A stretch of DNA of 64,000 nt from Nitriliruptoria bacterium. Lineage in GTDB: Bacteria; Actinomycetota; Nitriliruptoria; Euzebyales; Egibacteraceae. Below the pieces are notes generated by a model. The model saw only the letters and a list, made by a program, of their open reading frames with translations. It had not been told where the DNA came from and made no database searches. The stretch covers positions 1-64,000 of the forward strand of contig PWER01000123.1 in NCBI GenBank assembly GCA_003553565.1. Reading direction: 5' to 3'. Position 1 is the first letter of the stretch; every line of letters starts with the position of its first letter. Positions 7,486-17,497 of this stretch are shown one piece after another. The translations under genes and the position numbers were made by a program.

Positions 7486-8826
7486 TCACAGCATCGGGAG
7501 GTAGCGCTGCAGCTCGAAGGGCGTCACCTGGGCGCGGTACTCGTCCCACTCGACCCGCTTGTTGCGCAGGAAGTACTCGAAGACGTGCTCGCCGAGCGCC
7601 TCGGCGACCAGCTCGGAGTCCTCCATGATGCGCAGCGCCTCGTCGAGGTTGCGCGGCAGGGACTCGATGCCCGCGGCGCGCCGCTCCACCTCGGTGAGCT
7701 CGAAGATGTTGTCGGTCGACTCGGGCGGGAGCTCGTAGCCCTCCTCGATGCCCCGCAGCCCGGCGGCGATCATGACCGAGAACGCCAGATAGGGGTTGCA
7801 GGCAGGGTCGGGGGCGCGGAACTCGATGCGTGACGAGGCCATCTTGTCAGGCTTGTACTGCGGCACGCGCACCAGCGCCGAGCGGTTGTAGCGGCCCCAG
7901 GAGATGAACACCGGCGCCTCGAACGGTGCCGGCGGCTCGTAGGCGACCAGCCGCTTGTAGGAGTTCACCCACTGGCAGCACACCGCGGTGATCTCGCGGG
8001 CGTGCGCGAGGAGCCCGGCGGTGAACTGCTGCGCCAGCGTCGACATCCGGTAGCGGTCGCTGTCGTCGTAGAAGGCGTTGGTGTCGCCCTCGAACAGCGA
8101 CAGGTGGGTGTGCATGCCGCTGCCCGGCTGATCGGCCAGCGGCTTGGGCATGAACGTGGCGTACACGCCGCGGTGCATGGCCGTCTCCTTGACCACCAGC
8201 CGGTAGGTCATCAGGTTGTCGGCCATGGTCAGCGCGTCGGCGTAGCGCAGGTCGATCTCGTGCTGGCTCGGGGCGATCTCGTGGTGGGAGTACTCGACGC
8301 TGATGCCCACCTGCTCCAGCGTCTGGATGACCCGCCGGCGGAAGTCGCTCTGCACGTCCAGGGGCGTGAGGTCGAAGTAGCTGCCGCGGTCCAGCGGTGT
8401 GGGGTCGTCGGGGCCCCGGAACAGGAAGAACTCCATCTCGGGGTGGACGTAGAAGGTGAAGCCGAGCTCGGCGGCACGCGCCAGGTTGCGCCGCAGCACG
8501 TGGCGCGGGTCGGCGGCGAAGGGCTCGCCCTCTGGGGTGCGGATGTCGCAGAACATGCGGGCGACCCCCGCCTCCTCGGGGCGCCACGGCAGGACCTGGA
8601 AGGTGGAGGCGTCGGGCACCGCGAGCATGTCGGACTCCTGCACTCGCGCGAAGCCCTCCACGGCCGAGCCGTCGAACCCGATCCCCTCGCTGAAGGCCTG
8701 CTCGAGCTCCGAGCTGGTGATCGCCACCGACTTGAGCATGCCCAGCACGTCGGTGAACCACAGCCGCACGAAGCGGATGTCGCGCTCCTCCACGGTGCGC
8801 AGCACGTACTCCTGCTGGCGGTCCAT
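7486..8826 (-). CDS. glnA: Glutamine synthetase type I, GlnA2-like
   Basis: 446 residues, forming glutamine from glutamate, ammonia and ATP. The start MDRQQEYVLRTVEERDIRFV and the overall length (446) match actinobacterial GlnA2 closely rather than the longer GlnA1 form. Visible motifs are GIGFDGSAVEGFARVQESD (substrate/metal loop), the ATP-binding MPKPLADQPGSGMHTHLSLF, and NRSALVRVPQY. The ATG at 8826 follows AACCGGAGGCAGGG; longer in-frame extensions upstream lack family sequence. It lies between amt and glnE, all read leftward. A hairpin in front (8897-8930) separates it from amt. Whether GlnE modifies this paralogue is uncertain: GlnA2-type enzymes are often reported as unmodified. Confidence 0.95.
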   Translation of the reverse strand: MDRQQEYVLRTVEERDIRFVRLWFTDVLGMLKSVAITSSELEQAFSEGIGFDGSAVEGFARVQESDMLAVPDASTFQVLPWRPEEAGVARMFCDIRTPEGEPFAADPRHVLRRNLARAAELGFTFYVHPEMEFFLFRGPDDPTPLDRGSYFDLTPLDVQSDFRRRVIQTLEQVGISVEYSHHEIAPSQHEIDLRYADALTMADNLMTYRLVVKETAMHRGVYATFMPKPLADQPGSGMHTHLSLFEGDTNAFYDDSDRYRMSTLAQQFTAGLLAHAREITAVCCQWVNSYKRLVAYEPPAPFEAPVFISWGRYNRSALVRVPQYKPDKMASSRIEFRAPDPACNPYLAFSVMIAAGLRGIEEGYELPPESTDNIFELTEVERRAAGIESLPRNLDEALRIMEDSELVAEALGEHVFEYFLRNKRVEWDEYRAQVTPFELQRYLPML

Positions 8827-8896
8827 CCCTGCCTCCGGTTCGCCGCGGCGACGGTCCTCGGGGATCCTACTGGGCACCCGACCCGCTGCATGGGCG

Positions 8897-8930
8897 GGCT
8901 CGGCGGGTGCGTTGCCGCACCCGCCGAGCC
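8897..8930 (-). terminator. Strong hairpin between amt and glnA
   Basis: GGCTCGGCGGGTGCG (8897-8911) pairs over all 15 bases with 8916-8930 around a TTGC loop. It lies 60 bases after the amt stop and 70 bases before the glnA start. No T run follows on the leftward strand, so it may be a partial terminator or processing stem that adjusts amt against glnA expression. Confidence 0.6.
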
Positions 8931-8989
8931 GTGCGCCGAGCAGCGGAGGCGAGCGTCGTGCCCACCGGCGCGGCGGGCACGCGCAGCGG

Positions 8990-10357
<1,368 letters not shown>

Positions 10358-10505
10358 TGCGCATCCTCCGCATCGCAGCGTCGGACCGACCACGAGGTCG
10401 TGCGGGAGACCCGCGGCCATGCCCCGTGCGCGTCGGCCGGCCCGTCGTGGTCGCGTCCCGGCGACACGACCCGGTTCGGGATGTCGCGCAACGTAGGAAC
10501 GCGCC

Positions 10506-10543
10506 GTGTCTCTGCGGTCACCGCTGCGTTTCGGGTCTGTGAA
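10506..10543 (-). promoter_or_regulatory. GlnR-like nitrogen-control box upstream of amt
   Basis: Read on the minus strand: TTCAC-N6-GAAAC-N6-GTGAC-N6-GACAC. The published Streptomyces GlnR consensus is gTnAC-N6-GaAAc repeated. Two half-sites match fully (GAAAC, GTGAC), and the outer two have one mismatch each. It is placed 149 bases upstream of the amt start and 98 bases upstream of nadE on the other strand, so either could be the target; amt is the expected one. Confidence 0.6.
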
Positions 10544-10641
10544 ACCTCGGGGGACGCCGCGGCGCAGCGCCCGCTGCGCCCGAGTGCGACAGTTGTGCTG
10601 GAGGCGGGACCCGCACCCGGACGCGATCCTCCGAGGAGCTC

Positions 10642-12300
10642 ATGCGACTGGCGCTGGCACAGCTGGACCCGCACGTGGGCGACCTGCCCGGCAACGTCGA
10701 CCGCGTCGCCCAGGCCTACGACCGCGCCCGCCACGCCGGCGCGGACCTCGTGTGCGCCCCCGAGCTCGCCATCACCGGCTACCCGCCCGAGGACCTGCTG
10801 CGCAAGCCGGCGTTCACCGCCGCGAGCGCCGAGGCGCTGCACGAGCTGGCCGGTCGCACCGGCGCCGCCACCCTGGTGGTCGGCTTCGTCGAGCAGGTCG
10901 AGCGGTCAGCCGAGCGCCTGACCCGCCCGGTCGCGGCGCTGCCCGGCCTCGCGCCGCTCGCCAACGCTGCCGCGGTGCTGCGCGACGGGACGGTCCAGGA
11001 CGTGTATCGCAAGCAGCTGCTGCCCAACTACGGAGTCTTCGACGAGGCGCGCTACTTCCGCGCCGGCCTCGAGCCGCTGGTGGTGGACGTCGCCGGCGTC
11101 CCGGTGGGCATCACGGTGTGCGAGGACCTCTGGGATGCCGCCGGACCGGTCGCGGCGACCCGTGACGCGGGCGCGCGCCTGATCGTGAACCTCAACGCCA
11201 GCCCCTATCACCGAGGCAAGCGGGCCGAGCGGGAGTCCTGGGCGCGCCACCACGCCGCCCGCGGCGCGGCGATCGCCTACATCAACGCCGTGGGCGGCCA
11301 GGATGAGGTCGTCTTCGACGGCGACTCGTTCCTGATGGGCCCCGACGGCGCGGTGGTTGCGCGTGGCGCCCAGATGGCCACCGACCTGGTGCTCGCCGAT
11401 GTCGACGCTGGCGGCTCGGTCCAGGCGCCGCAGCCGCCCGCCCCGCGTCTCGACCCGCTGGAGGAGACCTGGGCAGCGCTGGTCCGGGGCACCGGCGACT
11501 ACGCGCGCAAGAACGGCTTCCCCGAGGTGCTGGTGGGAGTCTCGGGCGGCATCGACTCGGCGCTGACGGCCGCGATCGCCGCCGACGCGCTGGGCCCGGA
11601 GGCCGTGACGTGCGTGGGCATGCCCTCGCCGATCTCCTCGCCGGGATCGGTCGAGGACGCCCGAGCCCTGGCCGAGAACCTGGGCACGCGCTGGCTGGAG
11701 CTGCCGATCGCCGGCCCCCTGGCAGCGTTCGAGCAGACCCTCGCGCCCGGCTGGGCGGGCTACGACGCCGCGCTCGCTCACGAGAACCTCCAGTCGCGGA
11801 TCCGCGGCACGCTGCTGATGAGCCTGTCCAACGCGCGCGGCGCGCTGCTGCTCGCCACCGGCAACAAGAGCGAGTACGCGGTGGGCTACGCCACCTTGTA
11901 CGGCGACATGGCCGGCGGCTTCGCGGTGCTCAAGGACGTCCCGAAGCTGCTCGTGTACGAGCTCGCCCGCCACTGCAACGCGGTCGCCGGCGCCGAGCGC
12001 ATCCCCGAGTCGACCATCACCAAGCCGCCCTCGGCCGAGCTGCGCCCCGACCAGCGCGACAGCGACTCGCTGCCCGACTACGTCGAGCTCGACCCGATCC
12101 TCGAGGCCTACGTCGAGCACGATCGCCCGGTCGACGAGATCGTCGCCGATGGCTTCGATCAGGCCGTGGTGGAGCGCATCGCCCGGCTCGTCGACCGCGC
12201 GGAGTACAAGCGGCGCCAGGCGGCACCAGGGGTGAAGATCACCCCGCGAGCGTTCGGCAAGGACCGCCGCCTACCGATCACCCAGGCCTGGACGCGCTGA
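10642..12300 (+). CDS. nadE: Glutamine-dependent NAD+ synthetase
   Basis: 552 residues. The N-terminal nitrilase-type glutaminase domain (about 1-260) has the catalytic triad Glu41 (in APELAITGYPPEDLL), Lys124 (YRKQLLPNYGVFDE) and Cys160 (TVCEDLWD). The C-terminal ammonia-dependent synthetase domain (about 275-552) has the ATP-pyrophosphatase loop GVSGGIDSALTA and ATGNKSEYAVGYATLYGD. It converts deamido-NAD to NAD using glutamine. The ATG at 10642 follows GAGGAGCTC. It is divergent from amt, and the 3' end meets the EAL gene 6 bases away with no hairpin between. Confidence 0.97.
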   Translation: MRLALAQLDPHVGDLPGNVDRVAQAYDRARHAGADLVCAPELAITGYPPEDLLRKPAFTAASAEALHELAGRTGAATLVVGFVEQVERSAERLTRPVAALPGLAPLANAAAVLRDGTVQDVYRKQLLPNYGVFDEARYFRAGLEPLVVDVAGVPVGITVCEDLWDAAGPVAATRDAGARLIVNLNASPYHRGKRAERESWARHHAARGAAIAYINAVGGQDEVVFDGDSFLMGPDGAVVARGAQMATDLVLADVDAGGSVQAPQPPAPRLDPLEETWAALVRGTGDYARKNGFPEVLVGVSGGIDSALTAAIAADALGPEAVTCVGMPSPISSPGSVEDARALAENLGTRWLELPIAGPLAAFEQTLAPGWAGYDAALAHENLQSRIRGTLLMSLSNARGALLLATGNKSEYAVGYATLYGDMAGGFAVLKDVPKLLVYELARHCNAVAGAERIPESTITKPPSAELRPDQRDSDSLPDYVELDPILEAYVEHDRPVDEIVADGFDQAVVERIARLVDRAEYKRRQAAPGVKITPRAFGKDRRLPITQAWTR

Positions 12301-12305
12301 AGCGG

Positions 12306-13424
12306 TCAGCTCGCCACGCGGGACCGGGGGTCGCCCAGCAGGCTGTGGAGGGGCTGGGGGGCGCCGAAGTGGAAGCCCTGGGCCAGCTCGATGCCGAGGC
12401 GGCGCACCACGTCCTCGTCCTGCGCCCGCTCGACCCCCTCGACGATCACGCTGGCGCCGATGTCGGCGGCGAAGCCCCGCAGGGAGCCCACCAGCGACTC
12501 GGCCGCCCGGTCCCCGGTGAGGTCGCGGACGAACTCGCGGTCGAGCTTCAGCAGATCGGGCCGGGTGCGCAGCACGTGGCGCATGGAGGCGAAGCCCGCG
12601 CCGACGTCGTCGACCGCCAGGCGCAGGCCTCGGGCGCGCAGCGGCGCCAGCACCGCGTTCAGGGCGGCGTAGTCGTGCACCGCATCGTGCTCGGTCAGCT
12701 CGACGACGACGCGGTCAGCGGGCACATCGCGCAGCAGCGGCGTGACCGCACCGCTGGCCAGCACCTGCGCGGACAGGTTGACCGCCAGGAACCAGTCCTC
12801 GGGCATCGACGCGAGCCCCTCGATCGCCACCGCGGCAGCGCGCGCCTCCAGCGGGGTGCGCAGCCCCGCTGCCGTGGCGGCGCGCAACCAGCTGGTCGGC
12901 CCCTCGCCACCGTGCCGCGGGAACCGCACCAGGGACTCCACGCCCACGATGGCACCGGTGCCCAGCGCGACGATGGGCTGGAAGTGGGCCTCCAGCTGCC
13001 CGGGCTCGAGCACCGCGGCGACCCGCTCGCGGGTCAGGGTGGCGTGCCCGGCCACGTCGCCGAGGGCGCACAGCCGCTGCCCCAGCAGCCGCGCGGCCAT
13101 GGCGACCGCCTCCTCGTCGGCGCCCGCGTCGAACACCAGCACGCCGACCTCGCGCTCACCGTCGCTGACCGGCAGCACCCGGTGGCGCTGTGAGGGCTCG
13201 GGCGCGGCACCGAGGTGCAGCGTCACCGGCGAGCACAGCTGCTCGGCGACGGTCTCGAGCGTGCGGGCGATGTCGGGATCCTGCGCCGCGGGCCGTCCAC
13301 CGGACTGGTGGACCAGCGCACCGCTGCCCGGCGCGGCGTGGATGGTCGCCGCGTCGGTCGGCGGGCTCGCGATCGCCTGCTGCACGCTGCGCCGCCGGTC
13401 GCGCGAGAGGATGGGGAAGGTCAT
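12306..13424 (-). CDS. EAL-domain protein (probable cyclic-di-GMP phosphodiesterase)
   Basis: 372 residues from the ATG at 13424; a GTG at 13499 would add 25 residues but lies inside the likely -35 region. The N-terminal 125 residues look like a sensor domain with no clear family. The EAL domain (about 130-365) keeps the key residues: VESLVRF (EAL variant), the Asn of VNLSAQ, ELTEHD, the Asp pair of VDDVGAGFASM, LKLDREF, VEGVER and QGFHFG. Hydrolysis of cyclic di-GMP is therefore plausible. No GGDEF domain is attached. TTGACA at 13520-13515, across the dtd stop codon, may be its -35. Confidence 0.85.
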   Translation of the reverse strand: MTFPILSRDRRRSVQQAIASPPTDAATIHAAPGSGALVHQSGGRPAAQDPDIARTLETVAEQLCSPVTLHLGAAPEPSQRHRVLPVSDGEREVGVLVFDAGADEEAVAMAARLLGQRLCALGDVAGHATLTRERVAAVLEPGQLEAHFQPIVALGTGAIVGVESLVRFPRHGGEGPTSWLRAATAAGLRTPLEARAAAVAIEGLASMPEDWFLAVNLSAQVLASGAVTPLLRDVPADRVVVELTEHDAVHDYAALNAVLAPLRARGLRLAVDDVGAGFASMRHVLRTRPDLLKLDREFVRDLTGDRAAESLVGSLRGFAADIGASVIVEGVERAQDEDVVRRLGIELAQGFHFGAPQPLHSLLGDPRSRVAS

Positions 13425-13517
13425 GGCGCGTCCGAGGGTGCCCTGGGTTGTTTCGTCGTGTCTGCGGTCGTGTGCACAGAACGTCGGCGCGGAGTCCACC
13501 GGATGCGCTGCGTGATG

Positions 13518-13967
13518 TCAAATTGACTGCGCGTTCGACGCATGGTCGAGGGTCAGCGTCACCGGGCCGTCGGCCGACAGATCGATCTGCATGTGCGCGC
13601 CGAACACACCACGCACGCACGGCACGGTGAGGGCGTCGCAGTAGGCCTCGTACAGGCGCGCTCCCTCGGACGGCTCGGCGGCGGCCACGAACGAGGGGCG
13701 CCGGCCCTTGCGCGCGTCGCCGTAGAGCGTGAACTGGCTGATCGCCAGCACCGATCCGCCGACCTCCTCCAGCGACCGGTTCATGCGCCCCTGCGTGTCG
13801 GCGAACACGCGCAGCTGCTGCGTCTTGGCGGCGAGCCACACCGCGTCGGCGTCGGTCGACTCCTGGCCCACGCCCACCAGCGCCACCAGCCCCAGCCCGA
13901 TCGCGCCGACCTCGGCGCCCTCGACGGTGACGCTGGCCGCGCGCACCCGCTGGATGACCACCCGCAT
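13518..13967 (-). CDS. dtd: D-aminoacyl-tRNA deacylase
   Basis: 149 residues, full length for Dtd. It starts MRVVIQRVRAASVTVEG and has the catalytic SQFTLYGDARKGRRPSF segment (about 77-93) and the C-terminal GPVTLTLDHA, where the family has the cross-subunit Gly-Pro motif. It removes D-amino acids mischarged on tRNA. ATG start at 13967. It is divergent from panB across a 197-base region that contains a nested inverted repeat (14038-14079). Confidence 0.95.
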   Translation of the reverse strand: MRVVIQRVRAASVTVEGAEVGAIGLGLVALVGVGQESTDADAVWLAAKTQQLRVFADTQGRMNRSLEEVGGSVLAISQFTLYGDARKGRRPSFVAAAEPSEGARLYEAYCDALTVPCVRGVFGAHMQIDLSADGPVTLTLDHASNAQSI

Positions 13968-14037
13968 CGTCTACGCTCCCCTCTCGCGTCCTCGCGTTGC
14001 CCGCGTGTCCGTGCTCGCCCAGTGTCCCTGGCGTGCT

Positions 14038-14079
14038 CACCAGGCGCGTGCCTGGCGCGCGCCTGGCGCTCGCCTGGTG
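14038..14079. repeat. Nested inverted/direct repeat in the dtd-panB divergent region
   Basis: The outer arms CACCAGGCG (14038-14046) and CGCCTGGTG (14071-14079) pair perfectly. The interior repeats CCTGGCGC twice. It could fold as a long hairpin or act as repeated binding half-sites for a regulator between the two divergent genes. No known operator is recognised. Confidence 0.5.
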
Positions 14080-14164
14080 CGGCGGGCGCAGGGCACCATG
14101 GCCGCAAGCCTGCACCGACACCGCTGGACTCGCCACGCGAGCCGGCAGGACCGAAGGAGCAGAG

Positions 14165-14980
14165 ATGGGCCCCGACCCGGCCGCACCGCCGCGCCGCACA
14201 CGCGTCCACGACCTCGCCGCCTGGAAGCGCGCGGGGCAGCGGTTCGCCATGCTCACCGCCTACGACGCCCCGACCGCCCGGCTGCTCGACGCCGCCGGCG
14301 TGCCGGTGCTGCTGGTCGGCGACTCGGTCGCCGACGCGGTGCTGGGCCGCCACGGCACCGTCGGCGTCACCCTCGAGGAGATGCTGCATCACGCGCGGGC
14401 GGTGACGCGCGGCACCGAGCACGCGCTGGTCGTGGCCGACCTGCCGTTCGGCTCCTATCAGGTCACCGTCGAGGACGGCATGCGAGCCGCGGTGCGCCTG
14501 CTCGGCGAGGGCGGGGCGCACGCGGTGAAGGCCGAGGGGCCCGCCGTCCAGCTCTGCACCCGCCTGGTCGAGGCCGGCGTGCCGTTCATGGGCCACCTGG
14601 GGCTGACGCCGCAGTCGGTGCACCAGCTGGGCGGCTACCGGATGCAGGGGCGCACGGCCGCCACCGCCGACCGCCTCCGGGACCAGGCGCGGGCGCTCGC
14701 CGACGCGGGCGCCTTCGCGATCGTGCTGGAGGCGGTGCCCGCCGACCTCGCCCGTGAGATCGCCGCTGCGGTGCCCGTGCCCGTCATCGGCATCGGCGCG
14801 GGGGCAGGTTGTGACGCCCAGGTCCTGGTGACCCACGATCTGCTGGGTCTGACCCCGGGCGGTGGCCCCGGGTTCGCCCAGGCCTACGCTGACGTCGGCG
14901 CGGTCATCGTCGAGGCGGCGCAGCGCTTCCGTGAGGACGTGCGCACCGGCGCCTTCCCCGACGGCGAGCACAGCCGCTAG
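14165..14980 (+). CDS. panB: 3-methyl-2-oxobutanoate hydroxymethyltransferase
   Basis: 271 residues, first step of pantothenate synthesis (ketopantoate formation from ketoisovalerate and methylene-tetrahydrofolate). Family motifs: MLTAYDAPTARLLDAAGV, LLVGDSVADAVLGRHGTV, VVADLPFGSYQV (metal Asp), VKAEGP, GHLGLTPQSVHQLGGYRMQG and PVIGIGAGAGCDAQVLVTHD. The ATG at 14165 follows GAAGGAGCAGAG. A longer in-frame start at 13997 would run into the divergent regulatory region and lacks family sequence. It converges with the adenosyltransferase gene 21 bases later. Confidence 0.96.
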   Translation: MGPDPAAPPRRTRVHDLAAWKRAGQRFAMLTAYDAPTARLLDAAGVPVLLVGDSVADAVLGRHGTVGVTLEEMLHHARAVTRGTEHALVVADLPFGSYQVTVEDGMRAAVRLLGEGGAHAVKAEGPAVQLCTRLVEAGVPFMGHLGLTPQSVHQLGGYRMQGRTAATADRLRDQARALADAGAFAIVLEAVPADLAREIAAAVPVPVIGIGAGAGCDAQVLVTHDLLGLTPGGGPGFAQAYADVGAVIVEAAQRFREDVRTGAFPDGEHSR

Positions 14981-15001
14981 CCGCGAGCGCCGCGACCGCG
15001 C

Positions 15002-15565
15002 CTACGGGGAGGACGACTCGGCGCGCGTGCGGGTGTACTCGCCTCCCTCCACCGCGCGCGCGAGCACGAACAGATAGTCGGACAGGCGGTTGAGGTAGCG
15101 CAGCACCGCGTCCTCGGGCAGCAGGCCGTTGCGGTCCATGGCCACCACCGCGCGCTCGGCACGGCGCGCGACCGTGCGTCCCAGATCGATGGCGGCGCCC
15201 GCGGGCCGCTGGCCGGGCACGACGAACTCCTGGGGCAGCGGCTGCTCGGCGGTGAGCGCGTCGATGCGGCCCTCGAGGCGCTCGATCATGGCCTCGGTGA
15301 CACGCGAGACCTCGTCCTGCAGGCGGTCCCAGTGATCGGCCCGGGTGGCCAGCTGGGCGCCGACCACGAACAGCTCGCGCTGCACCTGCAGGACGGCGTC
15401 GTGCCAGCGCGGCGCGTCGTGCAGGTGCGATCGCGCGACGCCGAGGGCGCTGATGGCCTCGTCGGTGGTCCCGTAGGCGTCGGTGCGCGCGTCGTCCTTG
15501 TCGACGCGACCGCCGAACAGCAGCCCCGTCGTGCCGTCATCGCCCCTGCGGGTGTAGACCTTCAC
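15002..15565 (-). CDS. Cob(I)yrinic acid a,c-diamide/cobalamin adenosyltransferase, PduO type
   Basis: 187 residues. The N-terminal KVYTRRGDDGTTGLLFGGR is the ATP-binding signature of PduO-type adenosyltransferases, and the C-terminal RRAERAVVAMDRNG with LRYLNRLSDYLFVLAR is the conserved helix pair. It makes adenosylcobalamin from cob(I)alamin and ATP. The GTG start at 15565 follows GAGGAGAGCGTCAGC; longer in-frame starts lack homology and an SD. No other cobalamin genes are close by, so it may serve B12-dependent enzymes elsewhere. Confidence 0.93.
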   Translation of the reverse strand: MKVYTRRGDDGTTGLLFGGRVDKDDARTDAYGTTDEAISALGVARSHLHDAPRWHDAVLQVQRELFVVGAQLATRADHWDRLQDEVSRVTEAMIERLEGRIDALTAEQPLPQEFVVPGQRPAGAAIDLGRTVARRAERAVVAMDRNGLLPEDAVLRYLNRLSDYLFVLARAVEGGEYTRTRAESSSP

Positions 15566-15650
15566 GCTGACGCTCTCCTCGCGAGCCGACCGGCTGCTCG
15601 TCCCCGTGCCGAGCGGCGATTGTAGGGCGGCCCCGCGCGCCAGCGACCGT

Positions 15651-15670
15651 TGCCGCCGCGTGCGGCGGCA
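15651..15670. repeat. Perfect palindrome upstream of the 78-residue protein gene
   Basis: TGCCGCCGC-GT-GCGGCGGCA with 9-base arms, in the divergent region between the adenosyltransferase gene and the small gene at 15733. Possible operator or leader hairpin; nothing identifies a binder. Confidence 0.5.
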
Positions 15671-15732
15671 GGGTAGATTCCCGGGGACAGCGTCCCCGCG
15701 CAGGCTGCGCGAGGCTCGACGATGAGGTGGCC

Positions 15733-15969
15733 GTGAACGGATCGTCCCAGCGGGAGTTCCGGGTTCTTGATCGCATCCGTCACGGCTATGAGGGTGCGGT
15801 CCTCTACGACGTGCAGCTGCAGCGCGTGACCACCGGAGAGCTGCTGTGGTCTCGCACCTTCTCCTCGCACGAGGAGGCGCAAGCGTTCTTCGCTGCCGTG
15901 GATGCCGACCTGCGCGAGCTCGAGCTGGCCGACTTCCGACGCAAGTACGGCGTGCCCTCCCCCGCGTGA
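15733..15969 (+). CDS. Small conserved-looking hypothetical protein
   Basis: 78 residues from the GTG at 15733 (GAGGTGG just upstream); a GTG at 15727 would add two residues. The sequence is a beta-rich half (REFRVLDRIRHGYEGAVLYD, VQLQRVTTGELLWSRTFSS) followed by an acidic helix (HEEAQAFFAAVDADLRELEL). There is no membrane segment and no cysteine. I do not recognise a family. Codon use and the clean SD support a real gene. It is divergent from the adenosyltransferase gene and convergent with mgtE. Confidence 0.6.
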   Translation: MNGSSQREFRVLDRIRHGYEGAVLYDVQLQRVTTGELLWSRTFSSHEEAQAFFAAVDADLRELELADFRRKYGVPSPA

Positions 15970-15987
15970 GCCGCCCCGCGTGAGCCG
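15960..15987. repeat. 14-base tandem duplication across a stop codon
   Basis: CCCCGCGTGAGCCG occurs twice in tandem (15960-15973, 15974-15987). The first copy contains the TGA stop (15967-15969) of the small hypothetical gene. Confidence 0.75.
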
Positions 15988-15999
15988 CCCCGCCGCTGG

Positions 16000-17334
16000 T
16001 CAGCCGATCAGCTCGGGCAGCACCGCTGTGGCGATGCCGAAGTAGATCAGCAGCCCCGTGGCGTCCACCAGCGTGGTGATCAGCGGCGCGCTGACCACAG
16101 CCGGGTCGATGCCGATGCGCTTGGCCACCATGGGCAGGAACGCACCGGCCAGCGTCGCCCACACGCAGATGAGCAGCAGCGTCGAGGAGATCACCAGTCC
16201 GAAGTCAGCTCCCTGGTACGCGGTGACGGGCACGAACGCGACCAGGGCCAGCATCAGCCCGAGCATCGCACCGGCGGCGAGCTCCTTGCCGACCACCCGA
16301 GGCAGGTCGCGGAACCGCACCTCCCCGACCGCCATGGCGCGGATCACCACCGTCGCGGCCTGCGAGCCCGAGTTGCCGCCGGTGTCGATGAGCAGCGGGA
16401 TGAACAGCCCGAGGGTGACCACCGCCTCCAGGGTCTCCTCGAACCGGTCCAGGACGGTGACGGTCAGGGTGGCGGCGATCCCGAGGATCAGCAGCCACGG
16501 GGCCCGCTTGCGCGCCAGGGCGAAGGGGCCCACGGCGAGGTAGGGGCGTCCGAGGGGCTCGGCACCACCACCGCGGACGATGTCCTCGGTCCCCTCTTCC
16601 TCGAGGACCTTCATCGCGTCGTCGACGGTGATGACCCCGACCAGGCGGTCCTCGTGGTCGACCACCGGCAGCGCGAGCAGGTCGGCCTCCTGGATGAGGC
16701 GGGCCGCCTGCTCGCGGTCGTCGTCGACGCGCGCGTACAGCACGCCGGGCGTCATGATCTCGCCCACGCGCACCCCGCCCGCGTTCAGCACCAGGTCGCG
16801 GAGGCTGACCACCCCGAGCAGGCCCCGCTGGTCGTCGGTCACCGGCAGCAGGTACACCGTCTCGGCATCGGCGCCGAGACGGCGGATCTTCGCCAGAGCG
16901 TCGGCCACGGTCATCGACGCGCGCAGGTTCACGTACTCGGGCGTCATCAGACGCCCGGCGGACTCCTCGGGGTAGCCGAGCAGCACCGCGGTCATGCGGC
17001 GCTCCTCGGCGCTCAGACCCGCTTGGAGGCGCCGCGCCACCATCGCCGGCACCTCGTCCAGCAGCCGAGCGCGGTCGTCGGGGCTCATCTCCTCGATGAG
17101 GTGCTGCACCTGCTGATCCCGCAGCCCCTCGAGGAGCTCCTGCTGGTGCACCGGCTCCAGCGCCTCGAACACCTCGAGCGCGCGCCACTTGTCCAGCAGG
17201 CGGAACGCGACGGCGCGCTCGGCCGGGGACAGCCGCGCCATCTCCTCGGCGATGTCCAGCGTCCCGGTCTGCTCCAGCCACGCGGTGAGCTGGGGCAGAT
17301 CGCGGCTGCGCGTGAGATCCTCAAGGCTGGTCAT
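16000..17334 (-). CDS. mgtE: Magnesium transporter MgtE
   Basis: 444 residues with the standard MgtE order: N-terminal helical domain (about 20-125, repeats such as LSPAERAVAFRLLDKWRALE), two CBS domains (about 130-255, with YLLPVTDDQRGLLGVVSL and LPVVDHEDRLVGVITVDDA), a plug helix, and five membrane helices (about 280-444) including the GLFIPLLIDTGGNSGSQAAT selectivity segment. It is a Mg2+-gated Mg2+ channel of the cell membrane. ATG start at 17334. I see no M-box-type leader in the 164 bases upstream. Confidence 0.96.
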   Translation of the reverse strand: MTSLEDLTRSRDLPQLTAWLEQTGTLDIAEEMARLSPAERAVAFRLLDKWRALEVFEALEPVHQQELLEGLRDQQVQHLIEEMSPDDRARLLDEVPAMVARRLQAGLSAEERRMTAVLLGYPEESAGRLMTPEYVNLRASMTVADALAKIRRLGADAETVYLLPVTDDQRGLLGVVSLRDLVLNAGGVRVGEIMTPGVLYARVDDDREQAARLIQEADLLALPVVDHEDRLVGVITVDDAMKVLEEEGTEDIVRGGGAEPLGRPYLAVGPFALARKRAPWLLILGIAATLTVTVLDRFEETLEAVVTLGLFIPLLIDTGGNSGSQAATVVIRAMAVGEVRFRDLPRVVGKELAAGAMLGLMLALVAFVPVTAYQGADFGLVISSTLLLICVWATLAGAFLPMVAKRIGIDPAVVSAPLITTLVDATGLLIYFGIATAVLPELIG

Positions 17335-17497
17335 GGTCGCTGACTTCCGGCCGCTGGCTTCCGAGCACGGGGCGCATCAGGGCCCGTTGCGGCGGGCGCC
17401 CGCTGCTGCCGTCGTCGCGCACCGGGCGCCCGCGCGAGCTGACCCGTCATGCTAGGTGGCCGGCTGCAAGCCGCACCCTATGCGCGCCGGCTGCCTC

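Noticed and set aside
13425-13499. GTG start of the EAL gene at 13499
   Set aside because: It lacks an SD and sits within the probable promoter (TTGACA at 13520-13515). The ATG at 13424 is preferred, though not proven.
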